Assembly: GCA_021295675.1 (NCBI GenBank)
Contig: JAGWBY010000013.1
Coordinates: 16,663-80,662 of the forward strand
Length of the DNA stretch: 64,000 nt
Direction of reading: 5' to 3'
Origin: Candidatus Latescibacterota bacterium
GTDB taxonomy: Bacteria > Latescibacterota > UBA2968 > UBA8231
The number at the start of each line of letters is the position of its first letter. Within the stretch, counting starts at the first letter, position 1. Under the pieces are notes generated by a model. That model ran no database searches. It had not been told where the DNA came from and saw nothing but the letters and a program-made list of their open reading frames with translations. Positions 1 to 9,434 of the stretch are shown piece by piece. Made by a program: the position numbers and the translations under genes.

Positions 1-781
1 TGTCCAGCGGCTTGTTCTGGCCGGTGGTCAGCGTCCCGGACAGAGGGTTGCCGTACGCAATCTGCACTTGGCTTTGCGCGTTGTGGGCGTTGATATACGT
101 AACGCCGAGGAGCGCCGCATCGCTGGCTTTAAACTGGGCGTGGCCCCCCAACAGGTGCGTGGTATTGGTGCGGTAGGCGTTGTCCGGCTGGCTCGGCCGC
201 GACAGCAGCAGGCTCCCCACGAGGTGCTCGTTGGCCCAGTCGAGGCGCAGCCCGTTGAACTCGGTCTTGTTGAAGGTCAAGGGCGTGAAAGTGGTGAAGA
301 TCTCGTTGCCGATCATCAACCGCGCGCTGGTTGCCCTGCTCTCGTCTGAGGCGATCACCAGATTCTGGAAGAATCCCGAGTAAGGAAGTCCTTGGCGGAT
401 CAGGCTACCCTCGCGTTTGGTTTGCTCCTGTTCCCAAGTATAGACCAGCCAGCCGCGTCCCAAGCGGTGGCCGAAGGTGTCGTACCATGGCTCGCCCTCT
501 AGGCTGGCGTTTAGGAGAGTCCGATAGCGTTCTCGCGAGTAGGAGGTCCCGTAATCGTACCAAGGCTGCATATAACTTTCGGCCAGATGCCGGGGTGCGT
601 ACCAGCGGTGCATTCGCGGCATGATGTATTCTAGCTCAAAGTGCGGCACTTCCCACGCGGCCGACGGTAGGCCCTGCAACCCCCACCGGCTCGCGTCCGC
701 ACGTTGCGCCTCAACCGCTAGCGGGCGCAGCGCACAGCAGGCCAAGACGCCCGCCAGCCAAGCTGTTTTTCGCCTCGTCAA
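1..781 (-). CDS. Secreted or outer-membrane protein of unknown function, 3' end beyond window
   Basis: An open frame reads leftward from a TTG codon at 781 to the window edge (about 260 codons seen). The TTG overlaps the TGA stop of the upstream gene (TTGA), the usual sign of translational coupling, which is why I chose this start; there is no upstream ATG. The first ~25 residues are a signal peptide (basic MTRRK, then a hydrophobic stretch, then an AVEA cleavage-like site). The mature part is rich in Tyr, Trp and Arg (for example MHRWYAPRHLAESYMQPWY) and has alternating polar/aromatic stretches that would suit a beta-rich outer-membrane or surface protein. I do not recognise the family. It is the next gene of the surface-protein operon, so a role in the same surface system is inferred. 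Confidence 0.7.
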   Translation of the reverse strand, partial: MTRRKTAWLAGVLACCALRPLAVEAQRADASRWGLQGLPSAAWEVPHFELEYIMPRMHRWYAPRHLAESYMQPWYDYGTSYSRERYRTLLNASLEGEPWYDTFGHRLGRGWLVYTWEQEQTKREGSLIRQGLPYSGFFQNLVIASDESRATSARLMIGNEIFTTFTPLTFNKTEFNGLRLDWANEHLVGSLLLSRPSQPDNAYRTNTTHLLGGHAQFKASDAALLGVTYINAHNAQSQVQIAYGNPLSGTLTTGQNKPLD

Positions 782-3333
782 TAGACCACCCCCACCAAGC
801 TCGCGGCTTGAGTTTTGCCCGCACCCACATCCGCGGCGAAAGCGACGCGCACCAGATAAGTTCCCGGCCGCACCAGTGCTCCTGTGTCGTCGCGACCATC
901 CCAAACCACAGCGTGGTCGCCGCTGGGATTTTCCCGGCGCAGCGAAAGCTCGCGCACCTTGCGGCCGGACAGGTCGTAGATGCCGACGTCAATCCGCCGT
1001 TCCCGGATGAGGCGGTAGATGGTAAAGCGGATCTCGGCTTGGTCGTTTAGGCCGTCGCCGTTGGGGGTAAAGACCTCGGGTTGCAAACGCACGCGGTCCA
1101 ACAGCGGGAAGTTTTCCACATCGGCCACCACCACTAGCGACTGACTGGCAGCCAACGACCCAGCGTCGCCCTCGCTCACCGCCTGAACGATCCCGGGTCG
1201 GGTCGCGCGTTTCAGTTCGGCACCAAAGGTGGTGCCGCTCAAAAACACCCGCGTGCGGAAGCGCGCCTCGTACAGCGACCGCCCACCGGTGACCGGCGCG
1301 GGAAAAGCCAATTCCACGGACCCGTCCTCTAACCGCGCTAGCTCCAGCGGCCCTGGCCATAGCTCTCGCCCGGTGCCGACGCGCAACTGCGTCTCGCTGC
1401 CTTGCCGGAACGAGACAAGCTCAATCGGGACCGAGGATGACGAGTGCAGCCGAATCCGGTCAAAGCCGGAATTGCCGGGGCCAAAAACCGGGCGGATGTA
1501 CATGGAGAAGCGCTGTTCTGCCCCTGGCTCCACCCCATCGATAGGCCACACTTCGGCAAAGGTCTGGTCCACCAATGGCGGCGCTAACTTGAGCCGCAAG
1601 CTCCTCATCTGCGCCGTCCGCAGCGGTTCCTGGGTCAAAAGCCGTATCTGCGCTTGGGCGAAGCGCCGGGGGCTAGGTGACTTGAAAGGCTCTCCCGACG
1701 TTAGGTAAACCCCACTCCAATTGCTCCATCCCGGTCCCGGTATTTCCCGGACTATCACCTCGCCGCGATTTTTCTCGTAGCGAATAGACTCCCACTCCTC
1801 TTGGCTGATTTCCTGCCCCACTACGTCGAAGTAGCGCCGCTCCTCAATCACTTCGTCGCCGCTGCGAGTGCGGATTTCTAGCTGGGTGCCCGGGGGCTGG
1901 TCTCCGTCCCATTCCACGGCGGAGAAAATTCGCGGGCGGCCTAGGCGGATAACGGGCGATTCGAACGCGACTTCGGACACGTAGCCTTCGCCATAGGCTT
2001 GGATCTCGCTCAAGTTGCCCGTCTCGCTTAGCTCTCCCACCAATTCCAGACGCCTCAGTTCCAAATAGCGCACCTCGCGCAAGGGGAACTGCTCCTCTAG
2101 CTGGAGAAAGGACTCCCGATTCTGCCGCTCCTCCAAAGCCTCCCACAACAGCGAGCCATCGGGGTCGAGACGGCCGTCCGAGATTCGGAGTTGATAGGCG
2201 TTTAAAGGCCCCTCGGCGCTTATTAGGCGCACCCGGTCCAGCCAGAACCGGGCTCCTAGGTCCACTAGGAGCTGATTGCGGTCGCGCACCGAATCGTAAG
2301 TCCGCAGCGGGTAGAAGGAGCGGAAGAGGCCATCGGTCGCCAGCGCGAGCAGGATATTGTCGAAGATGCTCACGTCGCGATTGCGGAGCCGCTGGGTCAG
2401 ATTGACGACATTGTCCCCTATGGTATAGACCTCAAGCTCGGCCAAACGCGGCCGCTCGCGGCGAAAATAGCGCACTTGACCCTGTTCCTCTGCGGGCAAA
2501 TCTCGATGCGTCTGCTCGTCGATTAGGATTTGGCGGCCAATGACTGTCTGGCGGAAGTACTCGACCGTCCCTTGGTCTGCGGGCGACAGCGCCTCGTAGG
2601 TAGCTCGATCTACTTCCGCGCCCCGCGTACTGTCCGAAGCCAACGCCTGAAAGCGCACGATCTGCGCCACTTCGCCCTCGACTCCGGCGGGCAAGGGGCG
2701 CTGGGGCCGGACCTCAAAGCTGAACTCCCGCTCCGTCTTGTTGGGGTACGTCACCTGCCCGACGCGGAAAAACTTCAGCGGTCGCTCTGGATGTCCCCGC
2801 CCGTCCGAGAGCAGCACCCTGAACTTGAGGAAGGGATCGCCCGCTTGAGCGAAGCGCACGACCACCCTTTTGGCGATTACTGATCGCCCTAGTTCTACAT
2901 CGACAAACCAGTCTTTCAGTGGGTCGGTCGGGTCGGGCTCCCAATAGGTGGCTTGGTCCCCGTCCATTGTGAACGGTGCCTGCGCGGCGCTGCTGCCCGC
3001 CCGGCGGATTCCCCCCACCAAGGTGTCTCCGCCGGCCTCCGGGGTCTCGAACTCCATTGCGTTGAGTGCGGCGTTGATGTCGCGGCGCAGGAAGCGGGGC
3101 AATACTGCACCTTCGGCCGCAACTACGTGTGCCCCTACAGGTGCCTCCCATTCGGCCCAGTGCGCTGCTTGGTCGATGACGACCTCGTCCCGCGTCAGCC
3201 GGTAGCCGGTCTGGGCGTTGAGGGTGGGTGGATGCGTCAACAATAGACAGAGTACCGCCGACCAAGATCGCCGAATAGATGTTCTTAGGTTCATGCCGTC
3301 AGGCCAGCTAGAAAGCGATCTGGTCTTATTCAT
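778..3333 (-). CDS. Secreted discoidin-like protein with TPNGDG/FlgD-type C-terminal tail (likely T9SS cargo)
   Basis: About 850 residues. I take the ATG at 3333, directly after the stop of the upstream gene; an ATG at 3294 is an alternative that puts the signal peptide (LRTSIRRSWSAVLCLLL...NAQ) right at the N-terminus. Longer upstream frames run through the neighbouring gene and are not credible. The middle contains two or more beta-sandwich regions resembling discoidin/galactose-binding folds (patterns such as VDVELGRSVIAKRVVVRF and LLVDLGARFWLDRVRLI). The C-terminus has FTPNGDGLNDQ followed by IYDLSGRKVREL and WDGRDDTGALVRPGTYLVRV, the FlgD-Ig-like/gliding-motility C-terminal tail used for T9SS sorting in Bacteroidota. 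It is a diverged paralog of the next gene upstream (3335-5137). Function beyond surface binding is unknown. Confidence 0.75.
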   Translation of the reverse strand: MNKTRSLSSWPDGMNLRTSIRRSWSAVLCLLLTHPPTLNAQTGYRLTRDEVVIDQAAHWAEWEAPVGAHVVAAEGAVLPRFLRRDINAALNAMEFETPEAGGDTLVGGIRRAGSSAAQAPFTMDGDQATYWEPDPTDPLKDWFVDVELGRSVIAKRVVVRFAQAGDPFLKFRVLLSDGRGHPERPLKFFRVGQVTYPNKTEREFSFEVRPQRPLPAGVEGEVAQIVRFQALASDSTRGAEVDRATYEALSPADQGTVEYFRQTVIGRQILIDEQTHRDLPAEEQGQVRYFRRERPRLAELEVYTIGDNVVNLTQRLRNRDVSIFDNILLALATDGLFRSFYPLRTYDSVRDRNQLLVDLGARFWLDRVRLISAEGPLNAYQLRISDGRLDPDGSLLWEALEERQNRESFLQLEEQFPLREVRYLELRRLELVGELSETGNLSEIQAYGEGYVSEVAFESPVIRLGRPRIFSAVEWDGDQPPGTQLEIRTRSGDEVIEERRYFDVVGQEISQEEWESIRYEKNRGEVIVREIPGPGWSNWSGVYLTSGEPFKSPSPRRFAQAQIRLLTQEPLRTAQMRSLRLKLAPPLVDQTFAEVWPIDGVEPGAEQRFSMYIRPVFGPGNSGFDRIRLHSSSSVPIELVSFRQGSETQLRVGTGRELWPGPLELARLEDGSVELAFPAPVTGGRSLYEARFRTRVFLSGTTFGAELKRATRPGIVQAVSEGDAGSLAASQSLVVVADVENFPLLDRVRLQPEVFTPNGDGLNDQAEIRFTIYRLIRERRIDVGIYDLSGRKVRELSLRRENPSGDHAVVWDGRDDTGALVRPGTYLVRVAFAADVGAGKTQAASLVGVVY

Positions 3334-3334
3334 A

Positions 3335-5137
3335 TCAGTACGCCACTCCCACCGAGCCCCAGCGGCGCTCTGAGTCCTCGTCGGCTTGTACGCGCAACTC
3401 GTACAGATACAGCCCCGGCGGCACCAGTAAACCCTGGTCGTCCGTTCCGTCCCACTCCACTGCATAGGACCCGTTGCTGCCCATCCCCTCATAGGCCCGC
3501 CGCACCCGGCGACCAGCCAAGTCGTACATTTCCAGCGTCACCGCAGCCTCCGCAACGAGCTTCAACAGCGCGTAACTCAGTGCGAAGGCGTCGTTGATCC
3601 TATCGCCGTTGGGCGTGAACAACCGGGTCCCCTGCAACTGCGCCACCAGCGGCACGTTGCCGTCCGCGAAGCGCACGACCAGATTGGTCCCTTCCAGCGA
3701 GGGATCCACATCGCGCTCGTCGGCCACTTGGTATGCTTCTTCAAGTTGGCCGTCCGCATCTCTGCGGTCGAGTGCCCGCACTTCAAAGCGGGTGTAGTCG
3801 CGGAACACAGTGCCGCGAAAGACGATCTGCACGAAGGTTCCCGTTTGCTCGATGTGCCGCCACAAGTCGATGTCGAAGCCTGCGCTGGGCTCGTAGGTGG
3901 CGGAAAAGGAAATCTCCTCGTCATCGACGAGTATCCGCTCGATTTCCGTTACCTGCGCGTCCGTGCGCACCTGCAGGAAGCGGAAGCCCGTGGCTTGCGG
4001 GTCTCGGCCTCTGTCGGGGCGCAGGCGCACTTCCATGGACAGGGTAAAGCGCGTTTCGACGCCCGGCTGCACGACGCCGGGGCTAATCTCGGCCAGCAGG
4101 CTGCTGACCACCGGCGGTCGCGCAAATTCGAAGACCAGCCGCCTGAGCACGGCCCCCGGTGAGGCCATGCGCACCCTGAACTGCAAAAAGCGGCGCAGCC
4201 CTGGCGAGCGCATCAGGCCGCCGCTGACCGTCTGCCAGCTACTCCACAGTGGATTGGGTTTGATCGGCCCCTTTTCCTCATCGGGCAATGCTTGGTAATC
4301 CTCTCTGCTCACCCGCAGCAACCCGTCCTCTGCTTGGAGGTCTAGGCGGAAGTAGTGCTCGGGGTCGCGGTCGGAGCCGGTGCGCGTCTGCACGGTGGCG
4401 GGGGCGTTTTCTATGGAGCCGCCCTCGTAGCGCACTTTGCCCCAGACGATATTGGGATAGCGCGCCCTGACCGGCCTGGAGACATAAGTGCCCACGGGCG
4501 CGTCGCCAGCGCCGTAGATTTCCACTTCCGCCAGTTCCCACTCGCGCTCAGTGCTAGGCTCTATGAGCACGTAGCGCACGTCGCGGCTATCAATGCGCTT
4601 TTCCACCACAGGCTCGACATTGGGTGTGGAGGCGAAAAAGCTGAAGGCTCGGTCGTACTCTGCTTGGCTTTCGGCTTTGGTGAGAAGGCGAAAAACTTGG
4701 AGGAAGCGGCGTCTGTTCTGGCGGTCAAGGCGCGGGAAGAGGCGGACGCGATCGATGCGGAAGACGGCACCGAGGTCGATCTCTACGGGCGTACTGCGGT
4801 TGATAGCGTCAAACTGATCTGGATCGAAGGCCGTGGAGGTATCACCGTCGTATAGCAGAGTGCCTAGGGGCACGCGAAAGGTGCCATCGAGATTTGCCAC
4901 CAGCCCCACCGCCATGCCTCCGCGCTCGGCCAAGCGCAGCGACAGGTTTTCGCCGGCTTCTGCCGGCCACGTCCAGATGGAATCGCGCGCTACGCCTAGG
5001 AACTGAGCCTCTTCGACAATGCTGTCCCAGCGGCCTAGGCGGCCGTCTTGGCCCACGTCGAGGGTATCGACGGCCAGCACGGAAGTGGCGCTGGAGAGGA
5101 GGCCGATTAGCAGGGCATAGTGTGTGGCTTTATTCAA
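3335..5137 (-). CDS. Secreted discoidin-like protein with FlgD-type C-terminal tail (likely T9SS cargo)
   Basis: About 600 residues. The open frame extends upstream into the FG-GAP gene, but the signal peptide (NKATHYALLIGLLSSATSVLAV) begins at a TTG at 5137, 15 nt past the upstream stop, so I start there. The body has a galactose-binding-like module (VEIDLGAVFRIDRVRLFPR), a WSSWQTVSGG segment and a long beta-rich middle. The C-terminus reads LFTPNGDRINDAF, MYDLAGRRVRRAY, WDGTDDQGLLVPPGLYLYEL, a FlgD-Ig-like T9SS-type sorting tail. The arrangement matches the neighbour at 778-3333, so the two are paralogs. The tight spacing to both neighbours suggests one transcript with the FG-GAP genes. Exact ligand or partner is unknown. 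Confidence 0.75.
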   Translation of the reverse strand: MNKATHYALLIGLLSSATSVLAVDTLDVGQDGRLGRWDSIVEEAQFLGVARDSIWTWPAEAGENLSLRLAERGGMAVGLVANLDGTFRVPLGTLLYDGDTSTAFDPDQFDAINRSTPVEIDLGAVFRIDRVRLFPRLDRQNRRRFLQVFRLLTKAESQAEYDRAFSFFASTPNVEPVVEKRIDSRDVRYVLIEPSTEREWELAEVEIYGAGDAPVGTYVSRPVRARYPNIVWGKVRYEGGSIENAPATVQTRTGSDRDPEHYFRLDLQAEDGLLRVSREDYQALPDEEKGPIKPNPLWSSWQTVSGGLMRSPGLRRFLQFRVRMASPGAVLRRLVFEFARPPVVSSLLAEISPGVVQPGVETRFTLSMEVRLRPDRGRDPQATGFRFLQVRTDAQVTEIERILVDDEEISFSATYEPSAGFDIDLWRHIEQTGTFVQIVFRGTVFRDYTRFEVRALDRRDADGQLEEAYQVADERDVDPSLEGTNLVVRFADGNVPLVAQLQGTRLFTPNGDRINDAFALSYALLKLVAEAAVTLEMYDLAGRRVRRAYEGMGSNGSYAVEWDGTDDQGLLVPPGLYLYELRVQADEDSERRWGSVGVAY

Positions 5138-5151
5138 TTGGGTCGGCTCGC

Positions 5152-7260
5152 CTATTCGAGTTTGACCATTTTGCGGGTGCGCGTCTGCTCGTCCACCTGC
5201 ACCCGATATACATAGACCCCAGTGGCGACGGGTTGCCCCTGCGCGTCGCGGCCATCCCAAGTCAGCTCGTGCTCGCCAGCCGGCAGCGGACCATTCCACA
5301 CTTGGCGTAGCGGCTGCCCTAGGATGTTGTAGATGGTTAAGGTCACATTCTTGGCTCCAACGGGAACGGCCAAGGGGATGGTCGTGGCGGGGTTGAACGG
5401 GTTGGGATAGTTGGCCCCGAGGGCAAAGATCGTTGGTGTGGCCGCCGTCTCGTTGGCTACGGCGGTGGCCGGGGGGCCTTGGTTTTTAAAGACGAAGACG
5501 CCGCCGGGATTGCTTGCCGGACTCGTTCCCAGCACGACTATATCGGTGTCGCCATCGCCGTTGACATCGCTGGCGAGGACCTGGTTGCCCTCGCTTGGCA
5601 GGGGGTAGTAGCCTTCGAGGACGGGTGCGCCGTTGCGTTGGCCGAGCAGCACCACCAGCGCCGGACCGATGGGCGAGTTGCCAGCGATCATGGCCACATC
5701 CAGTACGCCATCGCCGTTGAGGTCGCTGGCGGTCGCCTCTGACGGGAGCACCTTCCAGTCAAGCAAGGAATGGCGTACCAATCCGCCGGAGGCATCCAGA
5801 CGCCACAGGACCAAGCCGTAGTAATCGAATTCGCGGAACGGATCTATGCTCTCGGAGGAGCCGAGTAGATCCACCATCCCATCGCCATCGAAGTCGGCCA
5901 GGAGGTGCAGGTCGCAGGGATTGATCGGGGCCGCAAAAGAGAGCGGCGGTTCCTCGATGGCGGCCCACGGCTGGGTCAGTTGCCAAAAGTCTTGCGGCTC
6001 AAAGCAACTCCCACTCCACAACAGGCTCGCAGCTTCGCCGAGGGGTTGTCCGGCGGGCAGCCAGGGCCAGCGCCACTCCTCGCTGTGGAGGACGAAGGTA
6101 TCGCTATCGACAAAGTCGTAGCCGTCGTTGATCCACATAATCACTATTTGGAAAAGAATATCGCCGACCAACAAGTCCGTATCGCCGTCGCCGTCGCCAT
6201 CGGCCAAGCCAACGAGCCCGCCGTCGAACAGTTGCAGGGTGGGTTCAAAGCCGCCGCCCCAGTTGTACCACACTTCGACGTTCCTCCCCGATTGGTAGTC
6301 AACGACCAAATCGAGGAGTCCATCGCCGTCGAAGTCGCTTCCCCGCAGGTCCATACGTGGAGGGCCGTCAGCGGGTTCGGTTGCGAGGAGGAACTCTTGG
6401 GTGGGTTCAAAGCCGCCTAGCCCGTCGTTGGACGCCACAATCCAGCCCAGTTGTCTTTCGCCGTCCACAAGGCGGTGCCAAGCCGCCACGAGGTCCGCAT
6501 CGCCATCGCCATCTACATCGCCCATCGCGCCGTGCGATTGGTCTTCCCAGTAGCCTCGCCCGAAGGTTGGGATGCCGATGCCCTCGCCGAGCGGGAAAAA
6601 GTCGGGTTCGGCGAACAAGGTGCCGGACGGCCCCAACCCCACACCGAGATCTCTAGGCGACAATTCTCCCTGCGTCACCTCTTCGGCTCCCGTGAGTTGG
6701 ATCCAGTCTATTTCTAAAAACTTGGGATGGTTGTCTATATCCTGCGAGTCTCGGTATAACATCATGTCTATGCGAATAATATAGAGGGTATCCTGCCAGA
6801 TGATCTCCAACTCTGGGTCTGCTGCCAAGGCGCGTAGATCTAGGGTGATTTCTTCCCATTCGATGGGATAGGGTTGACGATCTATCCCCGCGGCACTAAG
6901 CCCCGCTTTAGGGTGGCGTCTTTTCTCGGCGTTGGACCAGAACATCGAGAATGGCCCCTCAGTGGGGCTATGATGGATGAGGCGCAGCCGTAGGGTAATG
7001 CGGTCGAACAGGGCCGAGTCTTGCCCAATCAGCGGCGCGCGCAATTGAACGGTGGGGGTGCGACCCGGCACGGGCGCAATGCGCCAGACGCCATTGACGA
7101 TTTCGGTCTGTAGTGGGTCGTTACTGCCTAGTTCGTTGCTATAAATAGTACTTTCCCGGGCGCTCCAGCCATAGGTGGAGCCGTCGTCGAAATCCCACGT
7201 TAGAGCAAAGGCTCCGCATGGAGCGGCCACCAATAAAATTGCTAAGAGAACGCGGCGCAT
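5152..7260 (-). CDS. FG-GAP/VCBS repeat surface protein with T9SS-type tail, paralog 1
   Basis: 702 residues with a clear signal peptide (MRRVLLAILLVAAPCGAFA). The N-terminal ~180 residues form a beta-sandwich-like domain starting LTWDFDDGSTYGW. The centre carries about six calcium-binding FG-GAP/VCBS-like motifs of the type DxDGDGxxDLV (DVDGDGDADLV, DFDGDGLLDLV, DGDGDGDTDLL, DFDGDGMVDLL, DLNGDGVLDVA, DVNGDGDTDIV), which usually fold as an integrin-like beta-propeller. The tail has NYPNPFNPATTIPLAVP, YNILGQPLRQVW, WDGRDAQGQPVATGVYVYR and KMVKLE, a typical T9SS type A/FlgD-like sorting domain. It is the most downstream of four close paralogs in the array and is preceded by TTACCTCC (GGAGGTAA on the coding strand). 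Likely exported and cell-surface bound; ligand unknown. Confidence 0.85.
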   Translation of the reverse strand: MRRVLLAILLVAAPCGAFALTWDFDDGSTYGWSARESTIYSNELGSNDPLQTEIVNGVWRIAPVPGRTPTVQLRAPLIGQDSALFDRITLRLRLIHHSPTEGPFSMFWSNAEKRRHPKAGLSAAGIDRQPYPIEWEEITLDLRALAADPELEIIWQDTLYIIRIDMMLYRDSQDIDNHPKFLEIDWIQLTGAEEVTQGELSPRDLGVGLGPSGTLFAEPDFFPLGEGIGIPTFGRGYWEDQSHGAMGDVDGDGDADLVAAWHRLVDGERQLGWIVASNDGLGGFEPTQEFLLATEPADGPPRMDLRGSDFDGDGLLDLVVDYQSGRNVEVWYNWGGGFEPTLQLFDGGLVGLADGDGDGDTDLLVGDILFQIVIMWINDGYDFVDSDTFVLHSEEWRWPWLPAGQPLGEAASLLWSGSCFEPQDFWQLTQPWAAIEEPPLSFAAPINPCDLHLLADFDGDGMVDLLGSSESIDPFREFDYYGLVLWRLDASGGLVRHSLLDWKVLPSEATASDLNGDGVLDVAMIAGNSPIGPALVVLLGQRNGAPVLEGYYPLPSEGNQVLASDVNGDGDTDIVVLGTSPASNPGGVFVFKNQGPPATAVANETAATPTIFALGANYPNPFNPATTIPLAVPVGAKNVTLTIYNILGQPLRQVWNGPLPAGEHELTWDGRDAQGQPVATGVYVYRVQVDEQTRTRKMVKLE

Positions 7261-7304
7261 TGTTTACCTCCAGAGTTTGCGGTCGTATGGTTTAGATTTC
7301 TCAG

Positions 7305-7350
7305 CTTCAAGCCCTATCGCCTATTCGAGTTTGACCATTTTGCGGGCGTG
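7305..7350 (-). pseudogene. Fossil 3' end of a deleted FG-GAP paralog
   Basis: Between the FG-GAP gene and the thioredoxin-like gene lies a ~45-nt stretch that matches the array's standard junction (copy around 11706-11750). On the minus strand it still encodes the tail residues RKMVKLE plus stop of an FG-GAP protein, followed by the usual spacer. The coding sequence upstream of it is gone and is replaced by the 3' end of the thioredoxin-like gene. This indicates that the thioredoxin-like gene took the place of an FG-GAP copy. Confidence 0.7.
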
Positions 7351-7391
7351 CGTTGTGCTTAATTAAACCGTATCGATCTTAAAACGGCTTC

Positions 7392-9434
7392 TCACAAGCT
7401 CTTCTCGATCGCCGCTACAGTCGCGTCTGTATTTCCTCTTAAGCCATGATCCTCCACGATCAGTCCTTGGGAGTCCACCAAGTAATACGAAGGGATGCCG
7501 CTTACTTGGTAGGTTTTGGCTACCTCCGCATTCCAGCCATCCGCCCGCACGTGGACGCCTTTGATTTCGTGTTTGTCAATCGCCTCTCGCCAATCAGCCT
7601 CATCCGCGTCCAGCGATATGTTGAGGAAGACGACCGACCAGTCGGCCGTTTTTTCTTTGACTTGGCGGAGATAGGGTAGGTCGTCGATACACGGGACGCA
7701 CCAACTTGCCCAGAAATCGAGCAGAATCACTTGCCCTTTGAACTGGCTCAGTGATACGGGTTGGCCGTCGAGATTGGGGAGGGTGAATTCGGGTGCGGGT
7801 TGCCCGGGTTGCAGCTTTAGGGCTATATCCAGAACCGCTTGGACGGCCTCATTGTACTCTGGGTGCGGGTTGATCTGTTGGAACTCTTCCCACTCGCGCT
7901 GGGCCGCGGCAAAGCCTTCACTGCTACTGCGCTTGAACCTATTGATCAGCTCTCCGGCTAAAAACCAGTAGAGCACTCTCCCTTCGAGTTTTTCGTTAGC
8001 CAGATCGTATCTAGTAGGCCCAAACCACTGTCCTTTTCCGGCATAGATCGAGTCGAGTTGCGCTTGAGCGGCTTCCGATAGTCCCAAGCCCGCTAGATCG
8101 ATCTTCGCCGACAGCTTGAGCGGTTGACGATGTTCGTACAGGGAGTCGAGTTGCGCCTGGGCGGCTTCTGACAGCCCCAAGCCCGCTAGATCGATCTTCG
8201 CCGATAGCTTGGGTGGCTCCTTGGCTAGGGAATCCAACCGTACTCCACGCGGTATGTAGAACACCACCTCTCCGTCCGTCGTATCCGCCCTAGGCGACTT
8301 CTCTTCCTCACTTAACAACGGGTAGATGTTGAGGGCCCTAGCGGACTTTTCGTATAGGGAGTCGAGTTGCGCTTGGGCACTTGCCGCAACACCAAACGCC
8401 GATAAATCGTACTGATCGGACAGCTTGAGCCAGCGGCCATCCTTTTCGTACAGGGAATCGACCTCGGCTTGGGCACTCGCCGCAACACCAAACGCCGACA
8501 AATTGACCATTTTCGACAGCACGGGCTGGCGGCCGTCCCTTTCGTACAGGGAGTCGAGTTGCGCTTGGGTTTCCTCCGCCAACTCCAAACCCGATAGATC
8601 GTACATCTTGGACAGCTTGGGGTTATCGTCACGCTCATGGTCTTCCCCCCAGCTTAGGGTGCGCTCCAGAAACCAGCGATAATTGGCTACGCCGATGGCC
8701 TTTTCGTCCACTAGGGGAAATTCTTGCAGGAAGTCGTGGTACTCTGGGGTGATGTCTCTGTTCTCGCGTCCGTTGGCAAACCGGTAATTCATTGGGTAAG
8801 ACATCATCCTATTAGCCCATTCGTAGTTGACGTAGGCCGTCACATAGTCGATGCACTCTGAAGACAGCGCGTATTGCTCGCGCCCTGAGGCCAAGAACTC
8901 GAACTGATCCTGCCGCCACTGTTCCATTTGGTGCTTGAAATCCTCGACCTCCAGCCCCTTGTATTCGAGGCGTAGGGGGTAAGATTGCGGGATCCACTTG
9001 GAAGTGAAGCGGCTGTTGTCCGCGTTGGAGCCGCTGAACGAGTAAGAAGGACCAAAAAAGCCCTCCTCCACGGTCACGTGCAGACTGTCGCCGGGTTCGA
9101 CAAAGAGGGATAGGGATCTCCGATCGAAAAGGAACGATCCTAACCACTGCACCCATTCCCATCTCGTGACGGAGGTCCCTCGGACGACGGGCAACTCGAA
9201 GGCGAAGCAATCCAAGCTGTCGAGCGCGACGCGCTGCTCGGAGTTTTCCAACGCCGACGGCGATTCGTAGTGAAATGTGATTTCCCGCGAGCGAGGGTCC
9301 CGGACTTCGCCGGTGATAGTCGCAACCGATGGCTGGCTGGGAGTGCTTTCGGCGGCCTCGGCGAAATCTCGCGTTAAGTCAAAGACTCCACATGGAGCGA
9401 CCACCGGCAAAATTGCAAAGAGAATGCGGCGCAT
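7392..9434 (-). CDS. Secreted TlpA/thioredoxin-like protein with internal repeats and an FG-GAP-type leader
   Basis: 680 residues. The C-terminal ~140 residues are an AhpC/TSA-TlpA thioredoxin fold: QPAPEFTLPNLDGQPVSLSQ, then FWASWCVPC (CxxC near residue 575) and the cis-Pro region VSGIPSYYLVD. Such proteins act as extracytoplasmic thiol-disulfide oxidoreductases. The N-terminal part has an IT-x-EVRDP beta domain like those fused to Bacteroidota TlpA proteins. Between them are five imperfect ~25-35-residue units (LSKMYDLSGL...AQLDSLYE, LSAKIDLAGLGLSEAAQ...). The leader (MRRILFAILPVVAPCGVF, then DLTRDF) is a near copy of the FG-GAP protein leader (MRRVLFAMLLVAAPHGAF, LTWDF), though the mature protein is unrelated. 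It lies inside the FG-GAP array. Confidence 0.85.
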   Translation of the reverse strand: MRRILFAILPVVAPCGVFDLTRDFAEAAESTPSQPSVATITGEVRDPRSREITFHYESPSALENSEQRVALDSLDCFAFELPVVRGTSVTRWEWVQWLGSFLFDRRSLSLFVEPGDSLHVTVEEGFFGPSYSFSGSNADNSRFTSKWIPQSYPLRLEYKGLEVEDFKHQMEQWRQDQFEFLASGREQYALSSECIDYVTAYVNYEWANRMMSYPMNYRFANGRENRDITPEYHDFLQEFPLVDEKAIGVANYRWFLERTLSWGEDHERDDNPKLSKMYDLSGLELAEETQAQLDSLYERDGRQPVLSKMVNLSAFGVAASAQAEVDSLYEKDGRWLKLSDQYDLSAFGVAASAQAQLDSLYEKSARALNIYPLLSEEEKSPRADTTDGEVVFYIPRGVRLDSLAKEPPKLSAKIDLAGLGLSEAAQAQLDSLYEHRQPLKLSAKIDLAGLGLSEAAQAQLDSIYAGKGQWFGPTRYDLANEKLEGRVLYWFLAGELINRFKRSSSEGFAAAQREWEEFQQINPHPEYNEAVQAVLDIALKLQPGQPAPEFTLPNLDGQPVSLSQFKGQVILLDFWASWCVPCIDDLPYLRQVKEKTADWSVVFLNISLDADEADWREAIDKHEIKGVHVRADGWNAEVAKTYQVSGIPSYYLVDSQGLIVEDHGLRGNTDATVAAIEKSL

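Noticed and set aside
1229..1708. Long plus-strand frame opposite the discoidin-like gene
   Set aside because: Arg/Ser/Pro-rich composition, no ribosome-binding site, fully antisense to a gene with signal peptide and known tail; a shadow of GC-rich coding sequence.
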